Shown: in pieces, positions 14,786-22,896 of the stretch
Layout: the number at the start of each line of letters is the position of its first letter
Numbering within the stretch: position 1 is the stretch's first letter
NCBI GenBank assembly: GCA_046296435.1
Contig: JBKBLI010000004.1
Coordinates: 1-64,000 of the forward strand
From: M3007 sp046296435
GTDB taxonomy: Bacteria > Bacteroidota > Bacteroidia > Chitinophagales > Saprospiraceae
Direction of reading: 5' to 3'
Length of the DNA: 64,000 nucleotides
Made by a program: the position numbers and the translations under genes
Notes under the pieces: generated by a model
Told to the model about the DNA's origin: nothing
Databases searched by the model: none
What the model saw: only the letters and a program-made list of their open reading frames with translations

Positions 14786-16990
14786 TCAGTATATCGGCAT
14801 GAACTTCATGTTGTAAAACACAAAAGCCAGTATGTCGGCGGCTTCTTCGATGGCCTTATCGGTGGGTTTGCCGGCGCCATGCCCCGCGTTCGTTTCGATG
14901 CGGATCAGCGTTGGTTTGGGGCCTTGCTGGTTGGCCTGAAGGGTCGCCGCAAACTTGAATGAATGCGCCGGCGCCACGCGGTCGTCGTGGTCGGCGGTAG
15001 TGATCAGGGTCGCCGGATAGGCCGCAGGACGGAGTCGGTGCAAAGGCGAATATGCAAACAGGCAGGGGAATTCGTCCGGTTGGTCGCTGCGTCCGTAATC
15101 GTCGGCCCAGGCATAGCCGATGGTGAACAAGTGATAGCGCAACATGTCCAGTACGCCTACCGCCGGAAGGCATACGCCGAACAAGTCCGGCCGCTGCGTC
15201 ATACAAGCGCCTACGAGCAGCCCTCCGTTTGAACCGCCCTGTATGGCCAGTCGTTCGGGCGAAGTATATTTTTGCCCGATCAGGTACTCGGCCGCAGCGA
15301 TAAAATCATCGAACACGTTTTGCTTCCGACACTTGACGCCCGCCTTGTGCCAAGGCTCGCCGTACTCGCCGCCCCCGCGCAGGTTAGCCACGGCGTAGAT
15401 CCCGTTATTTTCGAGAAAAGCGGCGCGCGAGGGCGAGAATGCGGGCGTGATCGAAACATTGAATCCTCCGTAACCATACAAAAGAACGGGATTGGATCCA
15501 TCGAGGCGAATGTGTTTTTTGCGGGTGATGAACATGGGGATTTCCGTACCGTCTTTGCTCTTGTAGCGCACCTGTTCCGTCACATAGGCCTCCGGGTTGA
15601 AGTCCAGCCGGGGCGCTTTGAATACCGAAAGCGAAAGCGTCGGGATATCTAACCGATAGACGGCTGCCGGCCTCAAAAACGACTGAAAAGAAAAGAAAGC
15701 CTCTGGATCGCCGGGGCGCCCCGACAAGCCGCTGAGCGTGCCCATCTCGGGCAGTTGAATCTCCTGGATCAGGTTGCCGTCCAGGTCAAAGGCGCGCAGC
15801 GCGCTGGAGGCGTCGCGCAGGTAGCTACACACGATTTTGTCGCCGCAAAGCGCGGCGCTTTCGAGCACCTCCGAAGGGTGCTCGGGGATGAGCGTCGCCC
15901 AATGCGCCGAATCCGGACGCTCTGCCGATACGCGAACGATACGTCCTCTGGGCGCGGAAGCATTGGTCAGGAAGAGCAATTCGTCAGCCAGATTGCCCAC
16001 CAGATCAAAATCGTGCTCGAACCCGACGACCACCTGGGTGAAAGACTTCTCGCCTTTAGCGAGGCTTTTGAAAGCAACCTGGTTGCCGCTGGTACTCTTT
16101 CCGGTACTCAGCACGAGGAAGCGCTCGTCGCGCGTTGTGCGCGCCGTGTGGTAGTGCCGCGGATTATCTTCGTCCTGATGAACGAGCCTGTCGGCCGACT
16201 GGGGCTGCCCCAGTGCGTGGTAGTAGATGGCGCAGCGCTCGTTGATGCCTTTCAGCTTGTCGCCCGCTTGCGGCTCCGGGTAACGGGAGTAGTAGAACCC
16301 ATCGCCGGCCCAAGCGATTTCGGTAAACTTGGCCCAGCGGATTTCGTCGGACAGCGAGCGTTGGCCTTTTAGGTCCATGACCCGGATGGTTCGCCAGTCG
16401 GAGCCGCTTTCGCTAACGCTGTAAGCCAGATAGCGCCCATTTTTGCTGAAACTGATTTCGCCTATCGATGCTGTGCCGTCCGCGCTAAATCGGTTGGGGT
16501 CGAGCAAAGGCTGCGGATCAGAGAGGGGCGAGTCCTGCGCGTAGAGAACGCTTTGGTTTTGCAGGCCGTCGTTTTTGAAGAAAAAATAACGCCCGCCCGC
16601 TTTGGTTGGCGGCGCGTAGCGCTCGTAATTCCATAGCGACTGGAGCCGCTGTTTGATCTTGTCGCGAAAGGGGATTTGACTTAGGTAGCCATAAGCGACC
16701 AGATTTTGGCGGCGCACCCAATCCATCGTTTCGGGCGACTGATCATCTTCGAGCCAGCGGTAAGGATCGCTGACCAACTGACCAAAATATGTATCTCTGA
16801 CGCTCGTATCCCTTCGGGAAAAGGGATACGTGGCCGGAATCGGGTTAAAATCCATAGCGGGCGTTGATGGGCGTGAAGCGTTCTGACAAGAGGCGGCGAG
16901 CAATACGAAGCAGACAAACGGCGTTAGCGCTCGCAGTATGGCGTTGGCGCCAGAAATCGACGCCGCGTATAAATTCGCTTTTGAGATCAT
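14786..16990 (-). CDS. Prolyl oligopeptidase family serine peptidase, lipoprotein
   Basis: Cleaves short proline-containing peptides; 734 residues. The N-terminus ends in a lipobox (CFVLLAASC, then Gln-Asn), so it is a periplasmic-side lipoprotein rather than cytosolic. Residues about 50-450 form the seven-bladed propeller gate (DPYRWLEDDQSPETMDWV start). The alpha/beta-hydrolase domain has the nucleophile in GGSNGGLLVGA (Ser587), the Asp motif TTADHDDRVAPAHSF and the His motif NAGHGAGKPTDKA, matching PREP (S9A). All three catalytic motifs are present, so an active enzyme is expected. It shares an 87-base divergent intergenic region with the gene at 17078, which carries a perfect palindrome. 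Confidence 0.96.
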   Translation of the reverse strand: MISKANLYAASISGANAILRALTPFVCFVLLAASCQNASRPSTPAMDFNPIPATYPFSRRDTSVRDTYFGQLVSDPYRWLEDDQSPETMDWVRRQNLVAYGYLSQIPFRDKIKQRLQSLWNYERYAPPTKAGGRYFFFKNDGLQNQSVLYAQDSPLSDPQPLLDPNRFSADGTASIGEISFSKNGRYLAYSVSESGSDWRTIRVMDLKGQRSLSDEIRWAKFTEIAWAGDGFYYSRYPEPQAGDKLKGINERCAIYYHALGQPQSADRLVHQDEDNPRHYHTARTTRDERFLVLSTGKSTSGNQVAFKSLAKGEKSFTQVVVGFEHDFDLVGNLADELLFLTNASAPRGRIVRVSAERPDSAHWATLIPEHPSEVLESAALCGDKIVCSYLRDASSALRAFDLDGNLIQEIQLPEMGTLSGLSGRPGDPEAFFSFQSFLRPAAVYRLDIPTLSLSVFKAPRLDFNPEAYVTEQVRYKSKDGTEIPMFITRKKHIRLDGSNPVLLYGYGGFNVSITPAFSPSRAAFLENNGIYAVANLRGGGEYGEPWHKAGVKCRKQNVFDDFIAAAEYLIGQKYTSPERLAIQGGSNGGLLVGACMTQRPDLFGVCLPAVGVLDMLRYHLFTIGYAWADDYGRSDQPDEFPCLFAYSPLHRLRPAAYPATLITTADHDDRVAPAHSFKFAATLQANQQGPKPTLIRIETNAGHGAGKPTDKAIEEAADILAFVFYNMKFMPIY

Positions 16991-17005
16991 TCGCGAAAAA
17001 AACGA

Positions 17006-17024
17006 TAATTTTGCGCCAAAATTA
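17006..17024. promoter_or_regulatory. Palindrome TAATTTTG-CGC-CAAAATTA between divergent genes
   Basis: A perfect 19-base palindrome with a 3-base centre. Each arm is a perfect -7 consensus (TAnnTTTG), one pointing to the oligopeptidase gene (start 16990) and one to the unknown gene (start 17078). It may be two overlapping face-to-face promoters or an operator. The same arms recur at 45361-45379. Confidence 0.55.
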
Positions 17025-17077
17025 CGTCAAACTGACGCTTCGCGCGCTCAGAATCGGCTGAAACAATTATTTTACGG

Positions 17078-18226
17078 ATGAACATGTCTTTTAAGGCTTG
17101 GATTGTTTGCTGCATCGTCGTTGGGATACCTGGCATGGCGGCGGGTCAGATTTCGCTTAGCGATATACCCGCCCCTCCCGACAAAGGAAACCCGGACGCC
17201 CTTTCGTCCGAGGAGCGAAGCGGACTTTGCCGCCAGTATCTGGATTATCAATCCCAACAGGCTATTTTGCTTTGGCATTTCCGCTACGCGGTGGAGCAGT
17301 ACGGCGCGCAGTTGCAAGCAGAGCGCGACAGCCTGGCGCGCGCCAAAAATCGTCCGGCCCTCAAAGCGGCAGACGAAGACCTGCGCAAAAACCGCGACCT
17401 TTCCGCTCGCACCGAACGACTGCGCAAACGCTCGGCCCTGCTGGCCGAACAGTTAGAACGCCTTTGCGCCGCCGATTCCATAGCCCCGGCAGCCTTGGAG
17501 CGCATGTATGGACAGATCGCTCACCTACACGCCGACCTCAAGGCCGGCCTGCCGGTCGAAAAGCCCTTAGCGCTCGTGCTGCCCTCAGCCGGGCTGAGCG
17601 AAAGCGTATCCGACATCGCCCCTGAACCCGCCCCAGCCTCGCCCGAACCTCGCACCCCCGCCGCCAAAAGCTACAAGGTCTGGCAACCTACTGAAGACCT
17701 GACCCTCTTCCCGCCTCCCCTCCCCTGTCTGTGGAGCGCCAACGTTCGGGACGACTTTTCGGGCGAGATACGCCGCGAATTAAAGCGGTCCGAATTACTT
17801 CGGCACGACCATCCAAAGATACCCCGCCAGCCCGGCGCAGATCCCTATGTGCTCATCGAAGCCTGGATGAGCAGCTTAGGATCGCAGGCGACCCTGCATC
17901 TGCTGTTCACCGTGCGCGACGCCAATGCGCGCGTCGGTTTTGGCGGATTACCCGCAGGCGGCGCGCTCGCGCTCAAGACCATCAACGGCGAGACCCTCAC
18001 GCTTTCTAACCTGCGCGCCGACGAGGGCCTCAGCGACCCAGGCGGTCAGATTTACACTTACAAAGCGCAGTATTTGCTCGACAAAAGCGCCACGAAAAAA
18101 CTCCGCGACTCAGAACTGGATAAAATTCGGGTAGCCTGGCGCACCGGATACGAAGACTACGATGTCCAGCAGGTCGATCTCATCCAGCGCATGCTGACTT
18201 GTCTTGCCTCCCCTCCCCAGTTTTAA
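17078..18226 (+). CDS. Unknown secreted protein with coiled-coil region
   Basis: A 382-residue protein with a signal peptide (MNMSFKAWIVCCIVVGIPGMAAGQ). Residues about 45-165 are strongly helical and rich in Arg, Glu, Leu and Gln, likely coiled coil. A Pro/Ala-rich linker (about 195-220) follows, then a beta-rich C-terminal domain of about 150 residues beginning near KVWQPTEDLTLFPPPLPC. I do not recognise a family. The C-terminus abuts murB, whose likely start is 16 bases past this stop, so the two may be co-transcribed; a periplasmic or envelope role would fit that neighbour but is only inference. Confidence 0.82.
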   Translation: MNMSFKAWIVCCIVVGIPGMAAGQISLSDIPAPPDKGNPDALSSEERSGLCRQYLDYQSQQAILLWHFRYAVEQYGAQLQAERDSLARAKNRPALKAADEDLRKNRDLSARTERLRKRSALLAEQLERLCAADSIAPAALERMYGQIAHLHADLKAGLPVEKPLALVLPSAGLSESVSDIAPEPAPASPEPRTPAAKSYKVWQPTEDLTLFPPPLPCLWSANVRDDFSGEIRRELKRSELLRHDHPKIPRQPGADPYVLIEAWMSSLGSQATLHLLFTVRDANARVGFGGLPAGGALALKTINGETLTLSNLRADEGLSDPGGQIYTYKAQYLLDKSATKKLRDSELDKIRVAWRTGYEDYDVQQVDLIQRMLTCLASPPQF

Positions 18227-18242
18227 GAGCGCCTCCAGACAA

Positions 18243-19256
18243 GTGAAAATCCATCAAAACAAATCCCTCGCCCCTTTCAATACCTTCGCTATCGATGTCA
18301 AAGCGGAGTATTTTGCCGAGTTCAGCACGCCCGACGAACTCGTAGCCCTGCTGCGCACAGGCATCCGGCCGGCGCGGGTCATGGGCGGCGGCAGCAACCT
18401 CTTGCTCACCCAAGACCTCGAGGGGCTTACTTTGCGCAACCGCATCGAAGGACTGGCCGTCATCCCCAGAACAGACAAAGTAACCTGGGTGAACGTCGGG
18501 GCCGGAGTGGACTGGAACCGGCTCACAGAATGGGCCGTGCAAAATAATCTGGGCGGAATCGAAAACCTGAGCCTGATACCCGGAAGCGTAGGCGCGGCGC
18601 CCATACAGAATATTGGCGCCTATGGCGTAGAACTCAAAGACGTATTTGTCAGCCTCAAGGCTTTAGACATTGAGACCCTCAAAATTCGACATTTTACCCG
18701 TCCGGCATGCCGCTTCGGGTATCGGGACAGCCTATTCAAACGCGAGGCAAAGGGCCGGTTCATCATCCTGACGGTCTGCCTCAAACTCGCGCGCGGCAGC
18801 GCCCACCGACTCAAACTGGATTACGGCGACATCCGACGAACGCTTCAAGCCTACGGAATTCCAAACCCGGGGATAGCCGATGTGGCCCGCGCCGTGATCG
18901 ATATCCGCAGGTCCAAATTACCTGATCCTAAAGTTTTGCCCAATAGCGGCAGTTTTTTCAAAAATCCTGAAATATCCGCTACTGCTTTCGAAGCGCTCAA
19001 AAAGCGCTACCCACAGATACCCCATTACCCGGCCCCCGAAGGACGGGTCAAAGTGCCCGCAGGGTGGCTCATCGAACAATGCGGCTGGAAAGGCAAACGA
19101 ATAGGCGATGCCGGTTGTCACGAACGTCAGGCCCTGGTATTGGTCAACTACGGCCGCGCTTCCGGTCGCGATATCCTGCGCTTAGCCGAGTTGATACAAA
19201 CTTCTGTGGGCAACCACTTTGGGATCGATCTGGAACCAGAGGTCAATCGGTGGTAA
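18243..19256 (+). CDS. murB: UDP-N-acetylmuramate dehydrogenase
   Basis: FAD enzyme that reduces UDP-GlcNAc-enolpyruvate to UDP-MurNAc in peptidoglycan synthesis. Seen: RVMGGGSNLLLT (FAD pyrophosphate loop), SLIPGSVGAAPIQNIGAYG, YRDSLFK, the catalytic serine segment NSGSFFKNP and the C-terminal EPEVNRW with the catalytic Glu. The YRDS loop and about 340-residue length make it type I (E. coli-like). I choose the GTG at 18243 (Met-Lys-Ile-His-Gln-Asn-Lys-Ser): it follows the upstream stop and gives the usual N-terminus. A TTG at 18204 would overlap the upstream gene and add 13 atypical residues. No in-frame ATG exists near the 5' end. Confidence 0.95.
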   Translation: MKIHQNKSLAPFNTFAIDVKAEYFAEFSTPDELVALLRTGIRPARVMGGGSNLLLTQDLEGLTLRNRIEGLAVIPRTDKVTWVNVGAGVDWNRLTEWAVQNNLGGIENLSLIPGSVGAAPIQNIGAYGVELKDVFVSLKALDIETLKIRHFTRPACRFGYRDSLFKREAKGRFIILTVCLKLARGSAHRLKLDYGDIRRTLQAYGIPNPGIADVARAVIDIRRSKLPDPKVLPNSGSFFKNPEISATAFEALKKRYPQIPHYPAPEGRVKVPAGWLIEQCGWKGKRIGDAGCHERQALVLVNYGRASGRDILRLAELIQTSVGNHFGIDLEPEVNRW

Positions 19257-19285
19257 AAAATACGGGCGACTCAGGCCGCCCGTAT
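19255..19285 (-). terminator. Terminator of the minus-strand gene at 19343-19768
   Basis: Stem ATACGGGCG/CGCCCGTAT (19260-19268 with 19277-19285) is followed on the minus strand by six T (19255-19260). The T run overlaps the murB stop codon, so on the plus strand only a hairpin without a T tract is available. Confidence 0.7.
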
Positions 19286-19342
19286 CACATGCAGGGATCA
19301 GATTGCTTGGTACAGGTAGAAACGGAGCAAAGGGCGCGATAG

Positions 19343-19768
19343 TCAGATGTCGCAAATGACATCCAAGGTGACTATCAGGAACTTATCACTCACAAAAACC
19401 GGATACACGCCGGCCGAAAGGATTAAACTTTTGACTTTTAAGGATCGACAGATGTTCGCTGGCAAAGCATAACTCTCCGAAGCCTGAAACAGATTCCATC
19501 CAAAATGCCGCTTGATTGTTTTAACGTCGAAACCTTCTTTCAAAAACTTGATACAGCAGCGGTTCTCCTCCGTTAGGCCAATTATTGCCCTATAGGCGGC
19601 ACATTTGAATATTTCGACTCTGGCGCCATTTGGCAAAACGCGGCAAATGCCCACGCCCAAGCAATCTTCGCTGGGCGATCCGAGGATGACCTGGGCCCAA
19701 ATCTGTTTGTTGATTCTTTGCTTGTGATTGTATTTTGCGGGTTGAACGAAAATAGCATTATTACCCAT
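19343..19768 (-). CDS. Unknown protein, 141 residues
   Basis: Not recognised. It opens at ATG 19768 and ends just before a good intrinsic terminator, which supports a real gene. There is no signal peptide or membrane helix. Six cysteines are spread through the middle (including the adjacent pair in NRCCIKF), suggesting a cytosolic fold. A mixed alpha/beta composition and the segment RVEIFKCAAYRAIIGLTEENRCC give no family. Base composition is a little more A/T-rich than its neighbours, so recent acquisition is possible. Confidence 0.65.
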   Translation of the reverse strand: MGNNAIFVQPAKYNHKQRINKQIWAQVILGSPSEDCLGVGICRVLPNGARVEIFKCAAYRAIIGLTEENRCCIKFLKEGFDVKTIKRHFGWNLFQASESYALPANICRSLKVKSLILSAGVYPVFVSDKFLIVTLDVICDI

Positions 19769-20170
19769 CAGACAAGGCGGTCACTTCTTCATGAGATTAA
19801 AATAAAGGCAAAGTTAAGTAACCTAAAACTCCACGGCGGCAGACAAACACCCGATAATCTTAGGTCCTATTTTGTGTAGAAAAAAGCGCAAAGTTGATCA
19901 CAAAAAATTGATTTAAAGCGATTTGAATAATAATAGAATTTATTGTACCTAAGCGAATAGCCAAGCCACGGGTCGATTGGGAAAGATAAAAACACCCAAA
20001 ATAGCGTATCGCAATGCCCCATGCCGCCTCAAAAAACCAGATCACACACACGACTTGACCTACGCAGTCTGCAAAATAATGCGATCCAACGCGACGTTTG
20101 TGCTACATGCTATTGCGAATGCGCGTCGCATTCTGCCTCTGATCCTCAAAGCCTTTTACCTCGTCAGCCC
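19769..20170. other. A/T-rich divergent intergenic region
   Basis: Lies between the unknown gene (start 19768) and the OstA-like gene. The open frames here (for example 63 codons on the minus strand, 19860-20051) have no protein-like features. It presumably holds promoters for both genes, but no clear TTG-N18-TAnnTTTG pair was found. Confidence 0.45.
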
Positions 20171-22003
20171 ATGTTTTTTTCAAAAAAAAACTTTAGAGCC
20201 GCGCTCTGGGCGCTGCTCTGCTTACCCACTCTACTGGTCGCACAACAGATAGATCCCGCCGACAAACGCCTCAGGATTGAAGATGCAGCCCTGATCGAAA
20301 CCTATCAGAGCGGCAACAAAATCCGCCAAAAGCTCAGCGGTAACGTGCGCATGCGCCAGGAAAAAATCCAAATATTCTGCGACGAAGCCATCAAGGACGG
20401 CGACGACGCCGTCTTGCGCGGCAATGTGGTCATCATCCAGCAGGACACCATCCGGATATTCGCCGACTCCGCCCTCTACTTCGGCGAGACGCGATACAGC
20501 GACTTGTTCGGCAACGTAGCGCTGGAAAACGGCGCCCGCAGGTTGTTTACTCAGCGATTGGACTACGATATGGCCAACAAAATAGCCATATATCGCAGCG
20601 GCGCCCTCCTGACCGACGGCCAAACGCAATTGTCCAGCCGATACGGATACTACTACGTCAACGACAAAGAGATTTTTTTCAAAAACGAGGTGCTCATCGT
20701 CGATCCAGAATTTACGCTGCGCACCGACACCTTAGCCTATCAGACCGAAACCGGCATCGCCCGCTTTTTGGCGCCGACGCTGATCAGCTTGCCCGACGCC
20801 CGTATCTACACTGAGGCAGGCTACTACGATACTGAAAATCAATTCGCAGAGTTCGACAAAAACCCACAATATGAGCGGGGCGAACAAAAAGGGCGGGCCA
20901 AAATCATCCGCTACAACGGCATCACCAAAACGTTCTCCCTCACAGGCGAAGCCGAGATCAGAGAACGCGATCAATTGATGACCGGCGACGAAGTGCGCTA
21001 TTACGCCAACACCAAAGATGCCGAAATGATCGGCAACGGATACTATCGGGACAGCGTGCAGGAAGTGCGCAGCGAGCGCATCGTCTATAACGAAGCGTCC
21101 AAACGCTACCGACTCTCCGGACGGAGCATCGTCAGCAACCCGCCCAACATCATCGTGGCCGACTCGCTCGATTTCAACGACCTGCTCGGCGCAGGCTTGG
21201 CCATAGGCGATGTGGTCTGGCGCGACACCGCCGCCGACTTCAGTATTCTGGCTGCGCGAATGGACTACAACAAACAAAACGAATACCTGCACGCCACCGG
21301 AGGCTTTGGCGCACGGACAGGTCGCCCACTGCTCAAATCCCTGCTCGAAGGCGACACGCTCTACATGAGCGCCGATACCCTGCTCGCCTTCAAACCCGAT
21401 AGCGCCTCCGAAGCCAAGACGCTGCTGGCCTATCGGGATGCGCGTATCTTCAAAAGCAACTTGCAAGGCGTAGCAGACTCCATCTCCTTCAACTCGGCCG
21501 ATAGCATTTTCCGCTTCTACCCTATCCGTTCCAAACCCCTACTCTGGGCCGACACCTCGCAGTTCGCCGGAGACACCATACTTATGCGCCTCAAAGACAA
21601 GCGCTTAGACCGCATCTGGATGCGACAAAACGCCTTTTTGATCAATTCAGAAGACGAGGTCATGTTCAATCAGATCAAAGGCCGAAATTGCACCGCCTAT
21701 TTCGACGAAAACCAACTCAAAGAAATGTGGGTCGAAGGCAATGCACAAGCATACTACTATGCGCTGGATGAGCGAAAAGCCTATGTGGGGCTCAACGAAA
21801 CCGAATGCGCCGAAATGCGCCTCTATTTTCAAAACAACCAGGTCGAAGGCATTCGTTTCTACGACGAGCCAAAGGGTAAATTCTCCCCCATGAAGGATGC
21901 CGGCGCCAGCGAAACGCGCAAACTGGAAGGCTTCAACTGGTTCGAAGCCCAAAAGCGCCGGCCCCGTTCCATTCAGGATATCCTCCGTCAATACGACGAT
22001 TAA
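20171..22003 (+). CDS. OstA-like (LptA/LptD N-domain family) lipopolysaccharide-transport protein
   Basis: Periplasmic beta-jellyroll protein of the OstA family, expected to form part of the bridge carrying LPS to the outer membrane. I start at ATG 20171, where a signal peptide begins (MFFSKKNFRAALWALLCLPTLLVAQQ); an upstream ATG at 20021 would add 50 implausible residues. The 610-residue protein is made of repeating beta strands with the family phrases LSGNVRMRQEKIQIFCDEA, VLRGNVVIIQQDTIRIFADSALYF and later NIIVADSLDF and TLYMSADTL. It is the long Bacteroidota form, not the about 185-residue LptA. The start codon is followed directly by a T7-C-A9 tract coding for FFSKKN. Convergent with mtgA. 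Confidence 0.88.
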   Translation: MFFSKKNFRAALWALLCLPTLLVAQQIDPADKRLRIEDAALIETYQSGNKIRQKLSGNVRMRQEKIQIFCDEAIKDGDDAVLRGNVVIIQQDTIRIFADSALYFGETRYSDLFGNVALENGARRLFTQRLDYDMANKIAIYRSGALLTDGQTQLSSRYGYYYVNDKEIFFKNEVLIVDPEFTLRTDTLAYQTETGIARFLAPTLISLPDARIYTEAGYYDTENQFAEFDKNPQYERGEQKGRAKIIRYNGITKTFSLTGEAEIRERDQLMTGDEVRYYANTKDAEMIGNGYYRDSVQEVRSERIVYNEASKRYRLSGRSIVSNPPNIIVADSLDFNDLLGAGLAIGDVVWRDTAADFSILAARMDYNKQNEYLHATGGFGARTGRPLLKSLLEGDTLYMSADTLLAFKPDSASEAKTLLAYRDARIFKSNLQGVADSISFNSADSIFRFYPIRSKPLLWADTSQFAGDTILMRLKDKRLDRIWMRQNAFLINSEDEVMFNQIKGRNCTAYFDENQLKEMWVEGNAQAYYYALDERKAYVGLNETECAEMRLYFQNNQVEGIRFYDEPKGKFSPMKDAGASETRKLEGFNWFEAQKRRPRSIQDILRQYDD

Positions 22004-22047
22004 AGCGTTGCCGTTGACTGAATTAAAGTTCCCTCATCGCCGTACAA

Positions 22048-22132
22048 TTTTTCGAAAAAAAGGGTGCGGCAAAGGGCGCGGGGGCATTGACCCAAACCGC
22101 ACACGCTCCTTGTCTCTTTTTTTCAAAAAAAA
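22048..22132. repeat. Two T-tract/A-tract dyads in one convergent gap
   Basis: T5-CG-A7 at 22048-22061 and T7-C-A8 at 22117-22132, 45 bases beyond the OstA-like stop and 30 bases beyond the mtgA stop. Each copy is placed to serve one of the two converging genes. Confidence 0.5.
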
Positions 22133-22161
22133 GCGGGCCGAGGAAACAGGTATGACCGCCG

Positions 22162-22896
22162 CTAATGCAATCCTTGTTCCCTGAGGACGGGTTCCATCAT
22201 ACGCATTTGATCGAGTATCCAGTTTTGGCGTTTCCGAATGTATCCGCCGGGGTTAGCGGCGTTGTATCTGAGCGGACTGGGCAAGACTGCCGCCAGCAAA
22301 GCCGCCTCTTGGGGCGTGAGTTGCGAAGCCCTTTTTTTAAAAAAATGCCGCGCCGCCGCTTCGGCGCCATAGATGCCATCCCCAAACTCAATACAGTTCA
22401 GATACACGTGCAGTATCCGTTTTTTACTCCACAACAACTCAATCAAGCCCGTAAACCATACCTCTAAGCCCTTGCGCAGCCAGGAACGCCCCGGCCAGAG
22501 AAACACGTTCTTGGCCGTCTGCTGGCTGATGGTGCTGGCCCCTCGCTTGCGCCGGCTTTTCTTGTTGTGCGCCACCGCTTTGTCAATCGCTTCGAGGTCA
22601 AACCCCCAGTGGGTGTAAAAGTTCTGATCCTCGGCGCACACTACGGCCAGACGCAAGTGAGGCGATATTTCGTCGGCCGACACCCAGTCATGCTTCCAGC
22701 GCAACTCGCGCTCAGGGTTGCGCCTTTGCTCTGCGCTGCGTATCAGCATGAGGGGGGTGGCAGGGATCGGCACGAAGCGATACAACAGCGTAAAACCCAC
22801 GCTCACGCCGACAGACCAGTAACCAAGGCGCAAGAAAAACCGGCGTAGCCAGGGGCCCCAGCCTGCGGAAGGTCTCTTAGGCAACCAACGTTTCAT
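22162..22896 (-). CDS. mtgA: Monofunctional biosynthetic peptidoglycan transglycosylase
   Basis: Inner-membrane GT51 enzyme that polymerises lipid II into glycan strands. One N-terminal membrane anchor (residues about 20-42, FFLRLGYWSVGVSVGFTLLY), then the GT51 motifs: EDQNFYTHWGFD with the catalytic Glu, RGASTISQQTAKN, the KKRILHVYLNCIEFG motif with the second catalytic Glu, and GAEAAARHFFKK. Its 244 residues match MtgA; there is no transpeptidase domain. The start ATG overlaps the stop of the giant secreted protein upstream as ATGA, so its translation is probably coupled to that gene. Confidence 0.96.
   Translation of the reverse strand: MKRWLPKRPSAGWGPWLRRFFLRLGYWSVGVSVGFTLLYRFVPIPATPLMLIRSAEQRRNPERELRWKHDWVSADEISPHLRLAVVCAEDQNFYTHWGFDLEAIDKAVAHNKKSRRKRGASTISQQTAKNVFLWPGRSWLRKGLEVWFTGLIELLWSKKRILHVYLNCIEFGDGIYGAEAAARHFFKKRASQLTPQEAALLAAVLPSPLRYNAANPGGYIRKRQNWILDQMRMMEPVLREQGLH

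Noticed and set aside
19860..20051. Minus-strand 63-codon hydrophobic frame
   Set aside because: A/T-rich intergenic sequence gives hydrophobic codons by chance; no promoter spacing and no gene-like composition.
20732..21466. Minus-strand frame of 244 codons within the OstA-like gene
   Set aside because: Antisense shadow of the repetitive beta-strand coding sequence.
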